Positions 33,874-43,561 of a stretch of DNA of 64,000 nt are shown piece after piece (positions within the stretch are counted from its first letter, which is position 1; each line of letters opens with the position of its first letter). A program made the position numbers and the translations under genes. Below the pieces are notes generated by a model. It was not told where the DNA came from, did no database searches, and was given only the letters and a program-made list of their open reading frames with translations. Source of the stretch: Afipia birgiae 34632 (GTDB lineage: Bacteria > Pseudomonadota > Alphaproteobacteria > Rhizobiales > Xanthobacteraceae); assembly GCF_000308295.2 (NCBI RefSeq), contig NZ_HG326655.1:5698-69697 (forward strand). The letters are read 5' to 3'.

Positions 33874-35052
33874 TTATCCGGCAAGGGCTTCGCGCAAACC
33901 AGGCGTGGGGCGCGTCGTCATGCGCGGTGCAGCACTGATAAAGCCGCCGCCGAGAACGCGGGCCTGTCCCGCAGGCGCATCGTAGAACACGCAGGCCTGT
34001 CCCGGCGAGACACCTTCCTCGCCGTCGACGAGTTCGACCTCGTAAGTCCCGCCAATGCGGCGCAGCCAGGCCGGCTGCGGCGGACGGGTGGAGCGCACCT
34101 TGACGAACAGTTCAAGACCGTCGCCGATCGCGCGGTCGAGTTCGCCATCGCCGATCCAGTTGACGTCGCGCAGCATGATCTTGCGCACGTTCAGCGCCTC
34201 GCGCGGTCCAACCACCACGCGGCGAGTCTCCGCATCGAGATGCAACACATACAGCGGCGCGCTTGCAGCGATGCCGAGACCGCGGCGCTGGCCGATGGTG
34301 AAACCGACAATGCCCTGATGGCGGCCGAGCACACGGCCGTTGAGATCGACAATGTCGCCGGGCTCCATCGCCTTCGGCTTCAGCCGCTCGATCACATCGG
34401 TGTAGCGGCCGGTCGGCACGAAACAGATGTCCTGGCTGTCGTGCTTGTCCGCAACCGACAGTCCGAACCGGCGCGCCAGTTCGCGGGTCTGCGCCTTGGT
34501 CATGTCGCCGAGCGGGAAGCGGACATCGGCCAATTGATCCTGCGTGGTCGCGAACAGGAAGTAGCTCTGGTCGCGGTCGGCGTCCGCGGCGCAAACCAGC
34601 GCGCGCGATCCGTCTGCCAGCCGCCGTGACGCGACGTAGTGCCCGGTGGCGAGCGCCTTCGCGCCGAGGTCGCGCGCGGTCGCCAGCAGATCGCGAAACT
34701 TGATCGAGCGGTTGCACTCGATGCACGGCACCGGCGTCTCGCCGTGCACGTAGCTCTCGGCGAAACTCTCGATCACCGACTCGCGAAAGCGGCTTTCGTA
34801 ATCGAGCACGTAATGCGGGATGCCGAGACGCGCCGCGACATCGCGCGCGTCGTGAATGTCCTGACCGGCGCAACAGGCGCCCTTGCGATGGGTCGCGGCG
34901 CCATGGTCGTAAAGCTGCAGCGTGATGCCGACGACGTCATAGCCTTCGGCCTTCAGCAGCGCAGCCGTCGCCGAGGAATCGACGCCGCCGGACATGGCGA
35001 CGACGACCCGGGTGTCTTCCGGGCGACCTTCGAGGTCGAGGCTGTTGAGCAT
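33874..35052 (-). CDS. mnmA: tRNA-specific 2-thiouridylase
   Basis: The 392-residue enzyme adds sulphur to U34 of Lys, Glu and Gln tRNAs. It has the PP-loop AMSGGVDSS (about residues 19-27), the catalytic cysteine in [11 protein letters not shown] and the second cysteine in [17 protein letters not shown] and [11 protein letters not shown] are also typical. Length matches bacterial MnmA. Confidence 0.95.
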   Translation of the reverse strand: MLNSLDLEGRPEDTRVVVAMSGGVDSSATAALLKAEGYDVVGITLQLYDHGAATHRKGACCAGQDIHDARDVAARLGIPHYVLDYESRFRESVIESFAESYVHGETPVPCIECNRSIKFRDLLATARDLGAKALATGHYVASRRLADGSRALVCAADADRDQSYFLFATTQDQLADVRFPLGDMTKAQTRELARRFGLSVADKHDSQDICFVPTGRYTDVIERLKPKAMEPGDIVDLNGRVLGRHQGIVGFTIGQRRGLGIAASAPLYVLHLDAETRRVVVGPREALNVRKIMLRDVNWIGDGELDRAIGDGLELFVKVRSTRPPQPAWLRRIGGTYEVELVDGEEGVSPGQACVFYDAPAGQARVLGGGFISAAPRMTTRPTPGLREALAG

Positions 35053-35343
35053 GAGTGAGGCCGATCTTGCTGTTGCCGGGGCGGGCTTGGGCCGTCGGCA
35101 ACCATCGTTTCAGGGAGCTCTTTATCTATAGTCCGACCGTAGCTGAGGCAATCGCGGCCCGCGTTGATCTATTCCAATGAAACCCGCCCCTCTTTCAGGG
35201 GGAAATTCTTGCCGCCGGGCAGAAAAACCCCGGCGACGCAACCCGCGCGGGCTGCTGTCGCCTTCTGTAAGACATTGAAATAATTAGATTTTACAATTTT
35301 TTCGCGATGGCCCGGTCCTTGCTGAACAGAAGAAGCAATCACT

Positions 35344-36885
35344 GTGAGGCCGCCCGTGTTCAGCGTTACCCCGGAACCAGCCGTATCCAAGCCCGCCTAT
35401 GATCCGCCGGCCAGACAGGCGCGTGCAGATCAGCCGCCATCGGACGGCTTCGCCGCTCTGGTGGACAGCAATGCCGCGGCGGCCTCCGACACGGACCGCC
35501 CGGCTCGTCCGGCCCCCGATGCGCCGCGCCGCGACGCCCGCGGGACCGACACACCCGCGCCGAACAACGACCGGCAGGCCGATGCCTCCGCCGCGTCCTC
35601 GAAAAATGAGTCCGGCGCCACCAGGCAGGACGCCGATCAGTCCACGCCAACTGACGCGACCGCCACCGGCAACAAGCCCGGCAAGACCAAGTCCGCGTCC
35701 GGCGATACCAAGACCGAAGACAAGCCGCAGGACGGCGATGCAACCGCGGCAGCCGCGGCTGTGACGCTGGTGATTCCAGCAATCGTGACCGATCCCGTCG
35801 CGGTCGTGATCGCTGCGGCAACAGGTCCGGCCGCACCAACCGGTGACGATACGGCGTCCGCAACACCTGTTGCGGCAACAGCCGCCATCGCGAGCGCCGC
35901 CGCCGTCACCGCTCCCGCCAATACATCGGCCGTACAGGCAGCCGGCGCTGCAGAAACCGCAACCACCGGAACGGCCGTCAACGCCGGGGCAACGTCTCCA
36001 ACGGTTGAGACCGCCGCGCCGGAAACCTCCGCCGCGACGATCACCGCTGCTGCGGCCGTCATCAAGTCGGACAGCGGCAAGACCGAAATTCTCACGAAGG
36101 ATGGCGAGGCCGCGCCCGCCAAGGACGTCAAGGACAGCAAGCAGGCCACCGATCCATCGGCGAAGCCTGTGTCAGATCAGGCCATCACGCCGGAAACCGG
36201 CACGGCGAACACGGACGACAAGCCGGCGCAGTATGACAAGGCGGCTGCGGAAGCCGGCACGGCCGATACCGAGTCGTCGAAGAATGCCGGCAAGGCAACG
36301 CCGCAAGCCGAACCCCGCGCCACCGCTCCCGCGCCGCAAGTGTTGACCGATCCGGGATTACAGCCTCCCGCCGGAATCCAGCCGCAACCGATCCAGACTC
36401 TTGCCGCCAATCTGACCGCAGTCCCGGTGCCGACCGCGAATTCAGCGTTTGCGGACAGCGCGCCGGTGCCGCTCAACGGCCTTGCGGCGGACATCGCGCT
36501 GCGCGCGGCGGGCGGCAACAGCCGCTTCGAGATCCGCCTCGATCCGGCCGAGCTTGGCCGCATTGATGTGCGCCTCGACGTCGACAAGCACGGCAACGTC
36601 ACCTCACATCTGACGGTGGAACGGCCGGCGACGCTCGACATGCTGCGTAACGATGCGCCAAAACTTCAGCAGGCGCTGGAAGACGCCGGCCTGAAGACCG
36701 GGGACTCCGGATTGCAGTTCAGCCTGCGCGATCAGTCATCATCCGGCCGCGACAGCGACAACGGCTCCGGCCGCAATTCGCAGCGCGTCGTCATTACCGA
36801 AGAAGACACCGTTCCCGCGCAGGTCGCGGGACGAACCTACGGCCGCATGCTCGGGGCGAGCAGCGGCGTCGATATCAGGATCTGA
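35344..36885 (+). CDS. fliK: Flagellar hook-length control protein
   Basis: The long N-terminal two-thirds of this 513-residue protein is low-complexity Ala/Thr/Pro/Asp-rich sequence. The C-terminal Flg_hook domain contains RFEIRLDPAELGRIDVRLDVD and then LQQALEDAGLKTGDSGLQFSL. FliK is exported and measures hook length, then triggers the export switch. The frame opens with GTG at 35344; another GTG at 35356 (MFSVTPEP) has AGG six bases upstream and may be the real start. flgD follows 12 bases after the stop, as one operon. Confidence 0.85.
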   Translation: MRPPVFSVTPEPAVSKPAYDPPARQARADQPPSDGFAALVDSNAAAASDTDRPARPAPDAPRRDARGTDTPAPNNDRQADASAASSKNESGATRQDADQSTPTDATATGNKPGKTKSASGDTKTEDKPQDGDATAAAAAVTLVIPAIVTDPVAVVIAAATGPAAPTGDDTASATPVAATAAIASAAAVTAPANTSAVQAAGAAETATTGTAVNAGATSPTVETAAPETSAATITAAAAVIKSDSGKTEILTKDGEAAPAKDVKDSKQATDPSAKPVSDQAITPETGTANTDDKPAQYDKAAAEAGTADTESSKNAGKATPQAEPRATAPAPQVLTDPGLQPPAGIQPQPIQTLAANLTAVPVPTANSAFADSAPVPLNGLAADIALRAAGGNSRFEIRLDPAELGRIDVRLDVDKHGNVTSHLTVERPATLDMLRNDAPKLQQALEDAGLKTGDSGLQFSLRDQSSSGRDSDNGSGRNSQRVVITEEDTVPAQVAGRTYGRMLGASSGVDIRI

Positions 36886-36897
36886 GGAGAGATCATC

Positions 36898-37602
36898 ATG
36901 GCGGTTGATGCTGCAGCGATGCCGACGGTGCCGACGTCGGCGCCAGCGACGAACTCTTCCGGCAGCTCGAATTCGAGCACCTCCGGCAGCAGCAACACCG
37001 GCATTGCGGATAACTTTCAGTCCTTTCTGATGCTGCTGACCACGCAGTTGCAGAACCAGAATCCGCTCTCTCCGCTGGATACCAACCAGTTCACCCAGCA
37101 GCTCGTGCAGTTCGCGCAGGTCGAACAACAGCTCAAATCCAACGATCAACTGGCATCGCTGGTGAAAATCGAAAAAAGTTCGCAGTCGACGCAGGCGCTC
37201 GTGTTCGTCGGCCAGACCGTGGCCGTCGACGGCAGCACAGCACGTTTCGACGGCAACGCGACCTGGAATTTCAGCGCGCCGCAGGACTCGAGCGCGACCA
37301 TCACCATCACCAATTCGGCGGGCCAGACCGCTTACACGGGCGGCTTCGCCATCGGCTCCGGAAATTCCAGCTTCGTCTGGGACGGCAAGGGCAAGGACGG
37401 CACCAAGTGGCCGGTCGGAGACTACAAAATGACAGTCACCGCGAAGGACACCAACGGCAAGGACGTCGCGATCTCCACTGAAGTCCAGGGCATGGTCGAC
37501 TCCGTCGATCTCACCGCAAGCCCGGCGCTGCTGTCGATCGGCGGCAAGAACTATACGGTCGATCAGATCAAGCGCGTCGTGCGGCCTTCCGCATCGAGCT
37601 GA
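36898..37602 (+). CDS. flgD: Flagellar hook assembly (hook-capping) protein
   Basis: The 234-residue protein has the FlgD N-terminal signature DNFQSFLMLLTTQLQNQNPLSPLDTNQFTQQLVQFAQVEQQ (about residues 37-77, described in part) and a C-terminal FlgD Ig-like region (FVWDGKGKDGTKWPVGDYKM). It caps the growing hook so that hook subunits can add. It lies directly after fliK, matching their linked roles. Confidence 0.94.
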   Translation: MAVDAAAMPTVPTSAPATNSSGSSNSSTSGSSNTGIADNFQSFLMLLTTQLQNQNPLSPLDTNQFTQQLVQFAQVEQQLKSNDQLASLVKIEKSSQSTQALVFVGQTVAVDGSTARFDGNATWNFSAPQDSSATITITNSAGQTAYTGGFAIGSGNSSFVWDGKGKDGTKWPVGDYKMTVTAKDTNGKDVAISTEVQGMVDSVDLTASPALLSIGGKNYTVDQIKRVVRPSASS

Positions 37603-37633
37603 CGCGAAATCAGTCGAGCATAATTCGCTCCTA

Positions 37634-37691
37634 CGTCATTGCGAGCGAAGCGAAGCAATCCAGCCTTGAAGAACTGGATTGCTTCGTCGCA
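37634..37691. repeat. Extragenic palindromic (REP-like) element
   Basis: Exact 13-base inverted arms (37651-37663 and 37674-37686) centred on CGAAGCAATCCAG, within GTCATTGCGAGCGAAGCGAAG. This sequence type is scattered through Bradyrhizobium-group genomes. It lies after flgD and may also act as an mRNA end. Confidence 0.75.
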
Positions 37692-37802
37692 AGCGCGCAG
37701 CCATCCGCAGGACAGAATTCACACATCCCTCAGGCCGGTTCTCTTGGAACCGGCCTGTCCGTTTTGGGCATATCCAAGGAGATTCGTATTGGAGGCTTGG
37801 GT

Positions 37803-37817
37803 TTAGGTAAATTTTAA
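37803..37817 (+). promoter_or_regulatory. CtrA-like binding site upstream of sciP
   Basis: TTAG-N7-TTAA at 37803-37817 fits the CtrA consensus TTAA-N7-TTAA with one mismatch. CtrA is known to activate sciP in Caulobacter, so a site about 60 bases before the sciP start is plausible. It was found by eye only. Confidence 0.4.
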
Positions 37818-37874
37818 GCCGCCGGGGGTAGGTTGTTCCCACGAGTTCAGTTGTTTCGAGTTTGTGAGTACACC

Positions 37875-38150
37875 ATGACAGAACCCCACCGCCCGAGGGT
37901 GAAGTACGTCATCGGGCCAGATGGCAGTCCGCTGACGATCGCGGATCTACCTGCGCCCGGTACCAAACGGTGGGTGATCCGCCGTAAGGCCGAGGTTGTG
38001 GCCGCCGTCCGCGGTGGTCTCCTCTCCCTTGAGGAAGCCTGCAGCCGTTACACCCTGACAGTGGACGAGTTCCTGTCCTGGCAGTTCTCCATCGACCAGC
38101 ACGGTCTGGCCGGATTGCGCACCACCCGCATCCAGCAATACCGCCAGTAA
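37875..38150 (+). CDS. sciP: CtrA inhibitory protein (DUF1153)
   Basis: The 91-residue HTH protein, with VKYVIGPDGSPLTIADLP, RWVIRRKAEVVAAVRGGLLS and YTLTVDEFLSWQ, is the SciP family. In Caulobacter it binds CtrA and blocks CtrA-dependent transcription in G1 phase. The in-frame ATG at 37875 gives the normal length; a start 14 codons earlier does not. It sits before fliF, a CtrA-regulated class in this order, consistent with cell-cycle control of flagella. Confidence 0.9.
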   Translation: MTEPHRPRVKYVIGPDGSPLTIADLPAPGTKRWVIRRKAEVVAAVRGGLLSLEEACSRYTLTVDEFLSWQFSIDQHGLAGLRTTRIQQYRQ

Positions 38151-38261
38151 GCGTTTCCGGCGCGAATAAGCGTCAGCCACTCCATTTCATTGCAATTTTC
38201 CGAAAACCAGCTCCGTCGCGGGAAGCTGGTTTTCGGCATTTCCTCTTTTTCTCCCCAGCCG

Positions 38262-38275
38262 TTAACCCGCGTTAA
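38262..38275 (+). promoter_or_regulatory. Paired TTAA half-sites before fliF
   Basis: TTAA occurs at 38262 and 38272 within GTTAACCCGCGTTAACCAT, a spacing of six rather than the usual seven bases between CtrA half-sites. It lies about 80 bases before the fliF start. It could be a weak CtrA site. Confidence 0.3.
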
Positions 38276-38346
38276 CCATATGGAAACCATAGATAGGCAA
38301 ATTCTGCCCAGTCGGTGCGTGGCACCGAATCTGTGGGGCTGGTTCG

Positions 38347-39951
38347 TTGCAGGGTCTGGTTTCCTTCCTGAAAGGTCTGGGCGCGGCGCGGATGGCGGCT
38401 ATGGCCGCCGTAACGCTGGCGCTGGTCGGTTTCTTCGGCTTCGTCATCATGCGCGTCACCACGCCGCCGATGGCCACCCTCTTCACCGACCTCAGCTATG
38501 AAGACTCCTCGGCGATCATCAAGGATCTGGAACGCCAAGGCATTCCCTACGAGATGAAGAATGACGGCGCCGTGATCCAGGTGCCGAAGGACAAGATCAC
38601 CCGGCTGCGCATGAAACTCGCCGAAGGCGGCCTGCCCAAGGGCGGCGGCATCGGTTACGAGATTTTCGACAAGTCCGACGCCCTTGGCTCCACCAGCTTC
38701 GTCCAGAACATCAATCATCTGCGCGCCCTCGAAGGCGAACTGGCCCGCACCATCAAGGCCATCGATCGCATCCAGGCGGCCCGGGTGCATCTGGTATTGC
38801 CGGAACGGCCGCTGTTCTCCCGGGAAACCCCGGAGCCTTCAGCCTCCATCGTGCTGCGCGTGCGCGGCGCGCTCGAACCCCAGCAGGTCCGCGCCATCCG
38901 CCATATCGTTGCCTCCGCCGTCAACGGCATGAAGGCGCAGCGGGTTTCGATCGTCGACGAAACCGGCCAATTGCTGGCCAACGGCGCGGCCGGAGACGGC
39001 GCGGCCGACGGCGGCAGCGGCGACGAGCGCCGCGCCTCGTTCGAAAAGCGCATGCGCGATCAGGTCGAGACCATCGTGTCCTCGGTGGTCGGCTCGGGCC
39101 GGGCCCGCGTCCAGCTCTCGGCGGACTTCGACTACAACAAGATCACCCAGACCTCGGACAAGTTCGACCCCGAGGGCCGCGTGCTGCGCTCCAGCCAGTC
39201 CCGTGAAGAATCCGCGGCAACCGCCAATGCCAATGACGGTCAGGTCACCGTCAACAACGAGTTGCCCGGCGCGCAGGGACAGGGCGGCGGCGCCACCGCC
39301 AAGGACCAGAGCAAGAAAAGCGAGGAAATCAACAATTACGAGATTTCCCGCGTCACCAAGACCGAAGTGACCGAAGCCGGCCGCGTCAACCGCATCTCGG
39401 TCGCCGTGCTGGTGGACGGCAGCTACAGCAAGAACGACAAGGGCGAGGTCGTCTACGCAGCGCGCTCGAAGGAAGAGCTCGACCGCATCGCCACGCTGGT
39501 GCGTTCCGCCATCGGCTTCGACCAGAAGCGCGGCGATCAGGTCGAGATCGTGAATCTGCGCTTCGCGGATGTGCCGTCGGTGATCCCAACCGACACTCCG
39601 AAGGGCTTCCTCGGCATGTTCCAGTTCACCAAGGACGACATCATGTACTTCGTCGAGCTCGGCGTGATGCTGATCCTCGGCATTATCGTGGTGTTCATGG
39701 TGGTCCGCCCGCTGCTCAAGCGCGTGCTGGCGGCCGATCCGGCCGCCGCCGCCCGCGCGCCGCTCCCGGCGCCGCTTGAAGCTCCGCCGGCGCCGGTCCA
39801 GCCGCAGATCGCCGCAACCTCGATGATCGACGTCGCGCAGGTGCAGGGCCAGGTCCACGCCCAGTCCGTGCATCGCGTCGGCGAGCTCGCCGACCGCAAT
39901 CCGAACGAGACTGCATCCATCATTCGTCAGTGGCTTTCAGAACCGGCTTGA
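38347..39951 (+). CDS. fliF: Flagellar MS-ring protein
   Basis: The 534-residue protein forms the inner-membrane MS ring. An N-terminal helix (AVTLALVGFFGFVIMRV), the ring-building motifs IPYEMKNDGAVIQVPKDKI and VQNINHLRALEGELARTI, LVLPERPLF, and a C-terminal helix (FVELGVMLILGIIVVFMVV) are all present, followed by the FliG-binding tail. The start is a TTG at 38347; MQGLVSFLKGLG matches known relatives and there is no ATG nearby, so the rare start is likely real. It begins the fliF-G-H-N-flbD run. Confidence 0.93.
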   Translation: MQGLVSFLKGLGAARMAAMAAVTLALVGFFGFVIMRVTTPPMATLFTDLSYEDSSAIIKDLERQGIPYEMKNDGAVIQVPKDKITRLRMKLAEGGLPKGGGIGYEIFDKSDALGSTSFVQNINHLRALEGELARTIKAIDRIQAARVHLVLPERPLFSRETPEPSASIVLRVRGALEPQQVRAIRHIVASAVNGMKAQRVSIVDETGQLLANGAAGDGAADGGSGDERRASFEKRMRDQVETIVSSVVGSGRARVQLSADFDYNKITQTSDKFDPEGRVLRSSQSREESAATANANDGQVTVNNELPGAQGQGGGATAKDQSKKSEEINNYEISRVTKTEVTEAGRVNRISVAVLVDGSYSKNDKGEVVYAARSKEELDRIATLVRSAIGFDQKRGDQVEIVNLRFADVPSVIPTDTPKGFLGMFQFTKDDIMYFVELGVMLILGIIVVFMVVRPLLKRVLAADPAAAARAPLPAPLEAPPAPVQPQIAATSMIDVAQVQGQVHAQSVHRVGELADRNPNETASIIRQWLSEPA

Positions 39952-39957
39952 TCCGAC

Positions 39958-41061
39958 ATGGCAAACGCACCCGCGCTCACGAACAACAATAACAACCAGA
40001 ACACCAACGACATCGCGGGTGTCGTCGCGACGCTGGCCAGCCGCCAGAGCGGCCGCGCCAGGACCAAGCCGATGTCAGGCCCCAAGCGCGCCGCCATCAT
40101 GATGCTGGCGCTGGGCGAACAGTATGGCGGCAAGGTCTGGTCCATGCTGGACGATGACGAGGTGCGCGAACTGTCGGTGGTGATGTCATCGCTCGGCACC
40201 GTCGAGGCCGACGTTGTCGAAGACCTGATGCTCGAATTCGTGTCGCGGATGTCGGCGTCCGGCGCGCTGATGGGCACGTTCGACGCCACCGAACGGTTGC
40301 TGCAGCAGTATCTGCCCTCCGATCGCGTCAACGGGATCATGGACGAAATCCGCGGCCCTGCCGGCCGCAACATGTGGGAAAAGCTCTCCAACGTGCAGGA
40401 AGAGGTTCTCGCCAACTATCTCAAGAACGAATATCCGCAGACCATCGCGGTGGTGCTGTCGAAGCTGAAACCTGAACATGCCGCGCGCGTGCTGGCGATC
40501 CTGCCCGAGGACATGGCGCTCGACGTCGTCAACCGCATGCTGAAGATGGAAGCGGTGCAGAAGGAAGTCATCGAACGCGTCGAGCAGACCCTGCGCGTCG
40601 AATTCATGTCGAACCTGTCGCAGACCCGCCGCCGCGACGCCCATGAGGTGATGGCTGAAATCTTCAACAATTTCGACCGCCAGACCGAAACCCGCTTCAT
40701 CACCTCGCTCGAAGAGGACAACCGCGAGGCGGCCGAGCGCATCAAGGCGCTGATGTTCACCTTCGACGATCTGGTCAAGCTCGATGCCGGTTCGGCGCAG
40801 ACGCTGATGCGTCATGTCGACAAGGACAAGCTGGGCATCGCGCTGAAGGGCGCCAACGAGACCGTGCGCGACTTCTTCATGGGCAACATGTCGAGCCGCG
40901 CGGCCAAGATGCTGCTGGACGACATGGCCGCGGCTGGTCCGGTGCGGCTGCGCGACGTCGACGAGGCGCAGGCACTGCTGGTCAATCTCGCCAAGGATCT
41001 CGCGGCCAAGGGCGAAATCATGCTGCAGAAAAACCGCGCTGACGACGAACTGGTGTACTGA
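39958..41061 (+). CDS. fliG: Flagellar motor switch protein FliG
   Basis: The 367-residue protein has FliG middle and C-terminal domains: [23 protein letters not shown] (about residues 160-182) and the torque region with [32 protein letters not shown] 25-residue low-complexity Asn-rich N-terminal tail precedes the FliG-N domain. It couples stator force to rotation on the MS ring and starts six bases after fliF. Confidence 0.95.
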   Translation: MANAPALTNNNNNQNTNDIAGVVATLASRQSGRARTKPMSGPKRAAIMMLALGEQYGGKVWSMLDDDEVRELSVVMSSLGTVEADVVEDLMLEFVSRMSASGALMGTFDATERLLQQYLPSDRVNGIMDEIRGPAGRNMWEKLSNVQEEVLANYLKNEYPQTIAVVLSKLKPEHAARVLAILPEDMALDVVNRMLKMEAVQKEVIERVEQTLRVEFMSNLSQTRRRDAHEVMAEIFNNFDRQTETRFITSLEEDNREAAERIKALMFTFDDLVKLDAGSAQTLMRHVDKDKLGIALKGANETVRDFFMGNMSSRAAKMLLDDMAAAGPVRLRDVDEAQALLVNLAKDLAAKGEIMLQKNRADDELVY

Positions 41062-41708
41062 TGGGCGCACCCGCAAAATTCCTGTTCGATCACGACTTCG
41101 CGGCGCCGGACGTCGCCAAGGAGCGCGCCGCATCCGCCATCGAAGTCGCGCAGCAGATCGCGGAAGCCGAAGCACGTGCCTATCGCGCCGGCTTCGATGC
41201 CGCGCGGAATGAAGCCAAGGCCGAGAGCGACCGGCGCGCCGCGCTGGCGCTGGAGGAAATCGGAATTTCGATCAGGGCCATCGCCGGCCGCTTCTCGACC
41301 GTCGAGGAACGGATGGAGACGGAGGCGGTGGACGTGGCGCTTGCGGTCGCCCGCAAGCTCTGCACAGAACTGGTCGCCGCCGAGCCGCTCACCGAGATGA
41401 TGGCGCTGGTCAGCGATTGCTTCCGGCACCTGACCTCGACCCCGCACATCGTGGTGCGCATTAACGACGCCCTGTACGACGCCGCGCGCGAACAGATCGA
41501 GCAACTCGCCAAACGCAGCGGCTTCGAGGGCAAACTCGTGATCCTGGCCGAGCCGGAGATCCCTAGCGGCGACTGCAAGATCGAATGGGCCGACGGCGGC
41601 GTCACGCTCGACCGCGGCACCATCGAAGCGAAGATCAACGAACTCGTGGGGCGCTATCTGGCGTCCCGCAATCAGGCCGGGATTCCCGGCCATGAGGACC
41701 GACCATGA
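41061..41708 (+). CDS. fliH: FliH-like flagellar export ATPase regulator
   Basis: The 215-residue protein has a helical N-terminal half with repeated Ala/Glu (ERAASAIEVAQQIAEAEARAYRAGFDAA) and a C-terminal region (LAEPEIPSGDCKIEWADGGV) that matches the FliH/YscL family. It would bind and regulate the FliI ATPase. Its ATG overlaps the fliG stop, and its end overlaps fliN by four bases. Confidence 0.8.
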   Translation: MGAPAKFLFDHDFAAPDVAKERAASAIEVAQQIAEAEARAYRAGFDAARNEAKAESDRRAALALEEIGISIRAIAGRFSTVEERMETEAVDVALAVARKLCTELVAAEPLTEMMALVSDCFRHLTSTPHIVVRINDALYDAAREQIEQLAKRSGFEGKLVILAEPEIPSGDCKIEWADGGVTLDRGTIEAKINELVGRYLASRNQAGIPGHEDRP

Positions 41709-42058
41709 GCGACACAGACACCAACGTCCCGCTTCCCGATCTCAACGCCGCCGACGCGCCGATGCCGGACGATCCGTCCCTGTTCGACGACAACGACTAC
41801 GTCGGACGTATCGCGTCGGACCTCGAGGCCGTCTTCGACGTTCCGGTTCAGGTCTCGGCCGTGCTCGGCCGCTCCAAGATGGACGTCTCCGAACTGCTGA
41901 AGCTCGGACCCGGCACCGTGCTCGAACTGGACCGCCGCGTCGGCGAGGCGATCGACATCTACGTCAACAACCGGCTGGTCGCACGCGGCGAAGTCGTCCT
42001 CGTCGAGGACAAGCTCGGCGTCACCATGACGGAAATCATCAAGGCGGAACGTTCTTAA
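41705..42058 (+). CDS. fliN: Flagellar motor switch protein FliN
   Basis: The 117-residue protein has an acidic N-terminal tail and a SpoA domain: FDVPVQVSAVLGRSKMDVSELLKLGPGTVLELDR, then VNNRLVARGEVVLVEDKLGVTMTEI. It completes the C-ring with FliG and FliM. The ATG lies in the last bases of fliH (ATGA overlap). Confidence 0.94.
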   Translation: MSDTDTNVPLPDLNAADAPMPDDPSLFDDNDYVGRIASDLEAVFDVPVQVSAVLGRSKMDVSELLKLGPGTVLELDRRVGEAIDIYVNNRLVARGEVVLVEDKLGVTMTEIIKAERS

Positions 42059-42126
42059 CCCAACGCGACAACCCGGGGCCGGAAATGGCCCGGGCATCTA
42101 ACAAGACAGAATAACAGGAGACCACC

Positions 42127-43503
42127 ATGCGGCTTCTCATCGTTGGCACCCTCAAGGGCCAGCTCACCACGGCCACCAAGATCGCCATGGACAATGGCGC
42201 GACGGTGACCCACGCCGAGGACTCAGAACAGGCGATGCGCGTGGTGCGCGGCGGCAAGGGCGCCGACCTGCTGCTGGTCGATGTCGCTCTCGACATCCGC
42301 GATCTGGTGATCCGGCTGGAAGCCGAACACATCCACGTTCCCATCGTCGCCTGCGGCATCACCACCGATGCGCGCGCCGCGGTCGCCGCCATTCATGCCG
42401 GCGCGAAGGAATACATCCCGCTGCCGCCCGATCCGGAACTGATCGCCGCGGTGCTCGCCGCCGTCGCCAACGACTCGCGCGACCTGATCTACCGCGACGA
42501 CGCCATGGCCAAGGTTGTGAAGCTGGCCCAGCAGATCGCGGGCTCCGACGCCTCGGTGATGATCACCGGCGAATCCGGCACCGGCAAGGAAGTGCTGGCG
42601 CGCTATGTCCATACCCGTTCAAACCGCGCGCGGAAGCCGTTCATCTCGATCAACTGCGCCGCGATCCCGGAACATCTTTTGGAGTCCGAACTGTTCGGCC
42701 ACGAGAAGGGCTCGTTCACCGGCGCCATCGCGCGCCGCATCGGCAAGTTCGAGGAAGCCACCGGCGGCACGCTGCTGCTGGACGAAGTTTCCGAAATGGA
42801 CGTGCGCCTGCAATCGAAGCTGTTGCGCGCGATTCAGGAGCGCGTGATCGACCGCGTCGGCGGCACCCGTCCGGTGCCGGTAGACATCCGCATCATCGCG
42901 ACCTCGAACCGCAACCTCGCCGACGCCGTCAAGGAAGGAAAATTCCGCGAAGACCTGCTGTTCCGCCTGAACGTCGTGAACCTGAAGATCCCCGCGCTAC
43001 GCGACCGCCCCGCCGACATTCTCGAACTGGCACAGCATTTCGCCAAGAAGTATGCCGACGCCAACGGCGTGCCGCTGCGGCCGATTTCCGCGGACGCACG
43101 GCGCGTGCTCACCACCAACCGCTGGCAGGGCAACGTCCGCGAGCTTGAAAACACCATGCACCGTGCGGTGCTGATGGCGAGCGGCGATGAAATCGGCGCC
43201 GATGCCATTCTCTCGCCCGACGGCGACCGGCTCGATCTGACCAAGACGCCGCCCGCGGTGGCGCATGCGACCTTCGCCGCCGAGCAGGTGACGCGTGCAC
43301 TGGTCGGCCGCACCGTGGCCGACGTCGAACGCGATCTGATCCTCGAGACGCTGAAGCATTGCCTCGGCAACCGCACCCATGCCGCCAACATTCTCGGCAT
43401 CTCGATCCGCACGCTGCGCAATAAGCTCAACGAATATGCTGACGACGGCCAGCCGATCCCACCGCCGGGTTCAGGCGAACTGCGCGGCGTTGCGGCGGCC
43501 TGA
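42127..43503 (+). CDS. flbD: Sigma54-dependent flagellar regulator, FlbD type
   Basis: The 458-residue protein has a receiver-like N-terminal domain, an AAA+ sigma54 domain (GESGTGKEV Walker A; ESELFGHEKGSFTGA, in which GSFTGA at about 195-200 replaces the usual GAFTGA; LLLDEVSEMDV) and a Fis HTH (RTHAANILGISIRTLRNKL). The receiver keeps an aspartate in LLLVDVA but lacks the usual acidic pair after the first strand, as in FlbD proteins that act through FliX rather than phosphorylation. It lies directly after fliN. Confidence 0.87.
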   Translation: MRLLIVGTLKGQLTTATKIAMDNGATVTHAEDSEQAMRVVRGGKGADLLLVDVALDIRDLVIRLEAEHIHVPIVACGITTDARAAVAAIHAGAKEYIPLPPDPELIAAVLAAVANDSRDLIYRDDAMAKVVKLAQQIAGSDASVMITGESGTGKEVLARYVHTRSNRARKPFISINCAAIPEHLLESELFGHEKGSFTGAIARRIGKFEEATGGTLLLDEVSEMDVRLQSKLLRAIQERVIDRVGGTRPVPVDIRIIATSNRNLADAVKEGKFREDLLFRLNVVNLKIPALRDRPADILELAQHFAKKYADANGVPLRPISADARRVLTTNRWQGNVRELENTMHRAVLMASGDEIGADAILSPDGDRLDLTKTPPAVAHATFAAEQVTRALVGRTVADVERDLILETLKHCLGNRTHAANILGISIRTLRNKLNEYADDGQPIPPPGSGELRGVAAA

Positions 43504-43524
43504 TACAAACCACTGACGACAACG

Positions 43525-43561
43525 AGCCGGCGCAAAATTTAGTTTTTCGCCGGCTTTTTTG
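43525..43561 (+). terminator. Intrinsic terminator after flbD
   Basis: An AGCCGGCG/CGCCGGCT stem with a 15-base loop is followed by six T's, ending the flagellar operon. Its 3' part also covers the end of the convergent SRPBCC gene. Confidence 0.8.

Noticed and set aside
35053-35343. Sigma54 promoter before fliK
   Set aside because: I saw no TGGCAC-N5-TTGC pattern in the right place.
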